Below, one piece after another: positions 32,280-36,125 of a DNA stretch of 36,125 nucleotides (position 1 is its first letter; each line of letters opens with the position of its first letter). This DNA comes from Actinoplanes oryzae (GTDB lineage Bacteria; Actinomycetota; Actinomycetes; Mycobacteriales; Micromonosporaceae). The notes beneath the pieces are model-generated. The model searched no databases and was not told where the DNA came from. It saw nothing but the letters and a program-made list of their open reading frames with translations. Made by a program: the position numbers and the translations under genes. Location: contig NZ_JAUQWH010000088.1 of assembly GCF_030757795.1 (NCBI RefSeq), positions 1 to 36,125 on the forward strand. The letters are read 5' to 3'.

Positions 32280-33721
32280 GCACGTTGACGGCACTGGCCC
32301 GGGCCCAGGCATTCGCGGAGGGCCGGGCGCAGCCGCTGGCGACCGTCCGCCACTTGCACCTGCACGAGCGGCCGCTGGTGCTCATCCCGTACACGATGGC
32401 GGGGGAGCCCAACGCCCCGCTCGCCGCGATGGTGGGCACCGAGCGCGACCACCCGCGGGTGCTGGTCGTGGCGCAGCCGCGGAACCGCGACGACCGGTTC
32501 GCCTTCGCGGCCGAGCTGGCGGAGGTGTTGCTGCCGTACCTGGGGTCGTTCACCGCGGAGACCGAGGCCGTGGCCGTCGACCGGGGGCGTGACGTGCGCT
32601 ACCGGTACACCGACGCGCCCCAGCTCTGGGTGCCGAATCCCGGGGGTGTCGACTTCCTGCGGCTGTTCGGGCGGTCGACGCGGTTCCGGTCCACCGAGGG
32701 CGAGTACGCGGTCCCGCCCACGGTGCCGTTGCTCGGGCGGTGGCTGACGTTCTTCGGCAACGCGGCGGAGGTGGCCGGGTCGTCGCTGCTGCTGACGGCC
32801 GTACAGGCGCTGTCGTCGCACTGGGCGACCGGGCAGAGCAGCGCCGAGGACGCCCAGCTGGCAGCCCTGATGGGGTGGCTCGACCCGGGACCGGGCCGGA
32901 CCGTCTTCGAGGCGGCCGCGGCGGCCGAGGACCCCGCCGTCACCCCGCCGGCGGGACCGGCCACCGACCCCGGCTTCGACAACGACGTGCTCGCGCCGCT
33001 GCTCTCGGTCGCCGAGCCGGACGTCCCGAAGCTGCGCGAGGTGCTCCACGAGCAGCTGCTGCCGACCTGGCACCTGATGTGGCGCGCCCGCGACCTGCTG
33101 GCCCGGCTCCCGGTGGCCGGCCGGGTGGCGGGCCGCTGGGACGGCGACCGCGACGCCTTCTCCGCCTTCTGGCAACACGTCGCGGAGGGTGGCGCACCGC
33201 AACCCCGGCGCGACGGCGCGGTGGCGGCGGCGGCCCGGCTCAGCCGCCTCGAGAACGCCGCCGCCCGGTACGCGGTGCAACGCGCGTTCGACGATCCGCT
33301 GATCATGGCGGAGTACCGGCTGATGGGCGCGGCGTTCGCGGGCGAGGTCACGCTGGTCAAGGCGGACCGCATCGACGACACCGGGCGGCGGCCGGTGCTG
33401 CGCCCGCGGATCATGGTGCGGACCACGGAGACCGTACGGGTGGAGCCCGGCGCCGTGCTGTCGTCTCCCGCGCGGCCCGCGCAGAAGGCGACAGTGATCT
33501 CCGTTCAGCCGTCTGGGGACGCCGTCGACGTGGTCCTCGAACTGTCGGGCGGCATGGGGCGGAAGCTGGTGGCCGAGCCGGGCAGCGTGCCGGTCGTGGG
33601 GGAGCGCCTGCTGCTCACCACGTTGAGCGAGGCCTACCGGCCCGGAGGCGCCTTCCCCGAGCCCGAGCAGACGCCCTGGACCCACGGCGGCCCGCCGTCA
33701 ACCGAACCGGACGAGCAATAG
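32276..33721 (+). CDS. Unrecognised 481-aa protein, third gene of the nuclease cassette
   Basis: I know of no family for this protein. It starts STLTALARAQAFAEGRAQPL, followed by an alpha/beta-looking region (HERPLVLIPYTMAG, RVLVVAQPRNRDD). A helical middle part (about 250-375) contains HEQLLPTWHLMWRARDLLARL and SRLENAAARYAVQRAF. A beta-rich C-terminal part (about 380-465: PRIMVRTTETVRVEPGAV, KATVISVQPSGDAVDVVLEL, VVGERLLLTTL) resembles an OB- or SH3-like barrel. Walker motifs, helicase motifs and membrane segments are absent. The GTG start overlaps the nuclease stop by GTGA, showing coupled expression. A nucleic-acid-binding partner of the nuclease is plausible. Its 3' end overlaps the convergent phosphatase gene by 24 bases. 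Confidence 0.75.
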   Translation: MSTLTALARAQAFAEGRAQPLATVRHLHLHERPLVLIPYTMAGEPNAPLAAMVGTERDHPRVLVVAQPRNRDDRFAFAAELAEVLLPYLGSFTAETEAVAVDRGRDVRYRYTDAPQLWVPNPGGVDFLRLFGRSTRFRSTEGEYAVPPTVPLLGRWLTFFGNAAEVAGSSLLLTAVQALSSHWATGQSSAEDAQLAALMGWLDPGPGRTVFEAAAAAEDPAVTPPAGPATDPGFDNDVLAPLLSVAEPDVPKLREVLHEQLLPTWHLMWRARDLLARLPVAGRVAGRWDGDRDAFSAFWQHVAEGGAPQPRRDGAVAAAARLSRLENAAARYAVQRAFDDPLIMAEYRLMGAAFAGEVTLVKADRIDDTGRRPVLRPRIMVRTTETVRVEPGAVLSSPARPAQKATVISVQPSGDAVDVVLELSGGMGRKLVAEPGSVPVVGERLLLTTLSEAYRPGGAFPEPEQTPWTHGGPPSTEPDEQ

Positions 33722-35536
33722 CGCCGTGTCGTCGGTGTGCCGCCCGGTGCCGGACATCAGCAGCTCGCACAGCTCGTCGCCGGGCAGCCCCGCATGCTTC
33801 GCCAGGCTGAGCCGGACCCGGGCGATGCCCTCGTCGAGGATCTCCTCCGGACGCTCGACGAGCCCGTCCGTGTAGAGCACCAGCGTCGACCCGGACGGCA
33901 CCCGCCGCCGATGGGTCGTGCGCACGGTCCGGGGCAGGAGCCCGAGCAGCGGCTCCGGTGTCTCCCACCACACCTCGACCCGCCCGTCCGGGTGCACCAG
34001 CATGGGCGGCGGGTGACCCGCGTTGGCGAACGCGACGTCGTACCCGTCTCCGGCCCGCCGCACCCGGGCCAGGACAGCGGTCGCCGCCGTCGGCAAGGCG
34101 AGCCCGTGCACGGCCCGATCCAGCTGCCCGAGCAGCGGCCCCGGGTCGTCGTCCCGCCCGTACGCGTCCCCGCGCACCAGGTTCCGCAACTGCCCCATGG
34201 ACGCCGCGGCCTCGATGTCGTGCCCCGAGACGTCCCCGACGGCGAGCATCAACGAGCCGTCGGGCTGGGCAAAGGCGTCGTACCAGTCCCCGCCGACCGC
34301 CGCGCCGTCCTGGGCCGGCAGGTAACGGGCGTGCAGATCGAAGCCGGGGATCGAGGGGAGTGCCGGCAACATGCTGTGCTGGAGGACCTCGGCGACGTGG
34401 CGCTGCTGGGCGTACAGGCGGCTGTTGTCGATCGCCAGCCCGGCCCGCCGCGCGATGTCGACCGCGGTGCGCTCGTCCGCCTCGCTGAACTCCGGCCGCC
34501 CGGGACCGTTGACCAGCGACAGCGACCCGAGCACCTCCTGCGTGACGGGGGCGGTGACCGGCACGATGACGTACGACGCGGAGCCCAGCCGCTCCGCTAT
34601 CTCCACCAGCTCCGGATCGCCGACCCGGGCCAGCATCGCCTCCCGCGAGTCACCGCTGCGCCGCACGGGCTGCCCGAGCCGATGCGTCACCGGCACCATC
34701 GACCGCGGCGTCAGCCCGGTGAGCAGCAGCTCGGCGTAGCGCTCCATGTCCGCCGCCCGCTCCGGATCCCGGTGCACCGCGGCGGCGTGCCGGACCTCAC
34801 CATCCTTGGTCGCGAGCGTGACCAGGCACCAGTCGGCCAGCCGCGGCACGACACCGGCGGCGAGCTTCCGCATCCCCGCGCCGTCGTCGAACGTGGTGGC
34901 GAAGGTCTCGGTCAGCTCGGCGAGCATGGCCAGCTGCTCGTGCGCCGTCTCCGCCTCTGTCTGGGCGGCTTCCGCCTGGGCTCGTGCGGATTCGGCGTGC
35001 TGCCGTGCTTCGTCGGCCTGGGCGCGGGCGATGCGCAGGCGCAGCTCGGACGTGCACGCCTCGGCCAGATCGGTCAGAATCGCCAGCTCATCGGCGGTCC
35101 AGGCGCGCGGCTCGGTGTCGATGGCGCACAGCGAGCCCAACGTGCGGCCCTCGGCGTCGTTGAGCGGCACCCCGGCATAGGCCACCACACCCAGATCCGG
35201 GATCGCCAGATTGTCCCGCACCTGCGCGTAGATCCGGGCGTCCGGGAAGACCTTGGCCACGCCCTCCGTGACCACGTGCCGGCAGAAGGAGTGGGAGAGC
35301 GGGGTCTCGCGCTTCCCGGCCCAGGGCTCGGCCAGCCCGGCCTCGCCGGGAAAATACTGCCGGTGGTCGTCGACCAGGGACACCAGAGCCACGGGTACGC
35401 CGAGCATCCGCTGCACGAGCGACGCGAACCTGTCGAAAGCGGGATCCGGCGCCGCCTCGGCACCCACCTGCCGGAGGGACCGCAGCCGGGCGGGGTCGTC
35501 GAGCCGCTCGCGCTCCTGCCACCCGTCCTCGGCCAT
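33698..35536 (-). CDS. GAF-GAF-PP2C (SpoIIE-type) serine phosphatase
   Basis: This 612-residue signalling phosphatase has a first GAF domain (about 30-165), a coiled coil (about 170-215, rich in QAEAAQTEAETAHEQ), a second GAF-like domain (about 225-385) and a PP2C/SpoIIE domain (about 390-612). Metal-site motifs are present: GGDWYDAF (415-422), VGDVSGHD (433-440), YTDGLVE (555-561) and DDTALL (602-607). Such RsbU/RsbP-like enzymes dephosphorylate STAS anti-anti-sigma factors. The STAS protein at 22054 is a possible partner but is not adjacent. The GAF sensors probably bind small molecules or cyclic nucleotides, ligand unknown. The start is the ATG at 35536, with GGAGG upstream. Confidence 0.92.
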   Translation of the reverse strand: MAEDGWQERERLDDPARLRSLRQVGAEAAPDPAFDRFASLVQRMLGVPVALVSLVDDHRQYFPGEAGLAEPWAGKRETPLSHSFCRHVVTEGVAKVFPDARIYAQVRDNLAIPDLGVVAYAGVPLNDAEGRTLGSLCAIDTEPRAWTADELAILTDLAEACTSELRLRIARAQADEARQHAESARAQAEAAQTEAETAHEQLAMLAELTETFATTFDDGAGMRKLAAGVVPRLADWCLVTLATKDGEVRHAAAVHRDPERAADMERYAELLLTGLTPRSMVPVTHRLGQPVRRSGDSREAMLARVGDPELVEIAERLGSASYVIVPVTAPVTQEVLGSLSLVNGPGRPEFSEADERTAVDIARRAGLAIDNSRLYAQQRHVAEVLQHSMLPALPSIPGFDLHARYLPAQDGAAVGGDWYDAFAQPDGSLMLAVGDVSGHDIEAAASMGQLRNLVRGDAYGRDDDPGPLLGQLDRAVHGLALPTAATAVLARVRRAGDGYDVAFANAGHPPPMLVHPDGRVEVWWETPEPLLGLLPRTVRTTHRRRVPSGSTLVLYTDGLVERPEEILDEGIARVRLSLAKHAGLPGDELCELLMSGTGRHTDDTALLLVRFG

Positions 35537-35719
35537 GCCCCTCCGCCCTCCCCGAATCCGTGGAGCCAGGCTACCCGCGCGACGACCAGCCCAATCTCGG
35601 GACGCGTGGGCGGCTCGCAATCATGCCCGACCGCGCGGGCCGCTGCGTGATCCCGCACACCCCCGCCGTTGCCCCTGTTCCGGCGCGTCGCTGCTGGACC
35701 CCGGGCCGGCTCTCCTTTT

Positions 35720-35755
35720 CCTCCGCGCGTGCCTCCGCGCGTGCCTCCGCGCGTG
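35720..35755. repeat. Three perfect tandem copies of a 12-bp unit
   Basis: CCTCCGCGCGTG is repeated three times head to tail (35720-35731, 35732-35743, 35744-35755) without mismatch. It is a simple sequence repeat about 180-200 bases upstream of the phosphatase gene start. It could vary in copy number by slippage. Confidence 0.85.
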
Positions 35756-36032
35756 CGAAGCGGCGTGCCGGGTGGCGCCGAGCCGGGCCCATTCGCTCCA
35801 CGCCGGCGGCGGTGTTGGGCAGCCGACCGTTCCAAGGGCTGGCCGAAGGGCGGCTTCGGTGACCGCCCGACGCCCGGCCGGTGGACGCTCGCGGGCGTGG
35901 CCGACGGTTCGCCGCTGGCCTCCCGTGGCGCGGATGCGGTGGTAGGCCAGGCACGGGGTGGCCGTAAACGGATTCAAAGGGCGAGGGTGTCGGCGGTGAG
36001 CCAGCCGTGGGGGTGCGGTTGTCAGGGTGGGG

Positions 36033-36120
36033 CAGGGCGTGGGGTGTCGGGGTGGGTCAGGGGTGTGGGGGTGGGTCAGGGCGTGGGATGTCGGGGTGCG
36101 TCAGGGGTGCGGGTGCGGGT
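36033..36120 (+). repeat. G-rich tandem repeat, two 44-bp copies
   Basis: A unit of 44 bases beginning CAGGGCGTGG at 36033 is repeated from 36077. The first 33 bases of each copy differ at only two positions, and the ends then diverge. The plus strand is almost free of A and full of GGG and GGGG runs separated by short loops, so it could form G-quadruplexes. GGGTGC triplets continue to the window edge. The array may extend beyond the window. Confidence 0.75.
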
Positions 36121-36125
36121 GCGGG

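Larger units (their letters stand above)
35537..36125. other. No convincing gene; GC-rich region with tandem repeats
   Basis: These 589 bases hold no open frame with plausible codon use, start signal or family match. The frames read as Arg/Ala-rich shadows. The part next to the phosphatase start should carry its promoter, but none is clear. From about 35700 onward there are two tandem repeats, listed separately. A gene may begin beyond the right edge. Confidence 0.5.

Noticed and set aside
35720..36125. Tandem repeats as a possible CRISPR array
   Set aside because: The copies are head to tail without unique spacers, the units are low-complexity and no cas genes are present. The Cas4-like nuclease in the cassette has no Cas1 or Cas2 partner.
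1..36125. tRNA, rRNA, insertion sequence or prophage genes
   Set aside because: I saw no tRNA cloverleaf with a TTCRA arm, no rRNA signature, no transposase or integrase and no terminal inverted repeats with target duplications.

Overview
The window is very GC-rich with strong G/C third-position codon bias, frequent GTG starts, GTGA/TGATG gene overlaps and several apparently leaderless starts. Together with F420-type luciferase-like oxidoreductases, FxSxx-COOH peptide genes and a type IV pilus locus lacking any outer-membrane secretin, this points to a monoderm actinomycete. A member of the Micromonosporaceae (Actinoplanes-like) is my best guess, inferred from gene content and not from any search.

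Left part (1-6.2 kb): a possible gene tail and a small unknown gene, then a metabolic/regulatory patch: an F420-type oxidoreductase, an HSL-type esterase, a second (MSMEG_2516-type) oxidoreductase, a GntR/FCD regulator, a membrane-anchored beta-propeller protein, and a MerR regulator with a textbook 19-bp-spacer promoter that leads into a leaderless start.

6.2-18.1 kb (minus strand): a complete monoderm type IV pilus operon in the order pilB-pilT-pilC-pilA-pilD-pilM-pilN-pilO, followed by three prepilin-like proteins. The motors, platform, peptidase, major pilin and the PilM/N/O alignment complex are all present; PilP and PilQ are absent. The last three genes overlap by GTGA and encode the likely tip or minor pilins. 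One carries four He_PIG-type Ig-like repeats and one carries a large ricin-type (QxW) lectin-like region, so the pilus probably has adhesive, perhaps glycan-binding, subunits.

18.1-22.4 kb: a GlxA-type AraC regulator divergent from an MFS transporter, an Abi/HEPN-like protein (possible phage defence), a secreted snapalysin-type zinc protease and a lone STAS protein.

22.7-30.4 kb: parts of an FxSxx-COOH peptide-modification (RiPP) system. A 64-residue precursor ends in FNSAL-COOH and overlaps by GTGA an HExxH-type peptide-modifying enzyme. A TPR/NTPase protein of the FxSxx-associated type lies 4 kb away with a degenerate P-loop. No radical SAM FxsB gene is visible. A GGDEF-EAL cyclic-di-GMP enzyme follows the HExxH gene on the same strand. 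Divergent from the precursor are two small unrecognised genes, one proline-rich with FxS motifs.

30.4-35.5 kb: a DUF427 gene, then a tightly overlapping three-gene cassette (small helical protein, Cas4/AddB-like PD-(D/E)XK nuclease with a four-cysteine Fe-S pattern, and an unrecognised 481-residue protein), a candidate undescribed DNA-processing or defence unit. A GAF-GAF-PP2C (SpoIIE-type) phosphatase converges on it. The last 590 bases hold no convincing gene but carry a 12-bp triple repeat and G-rich 44-bp tandem repeats.
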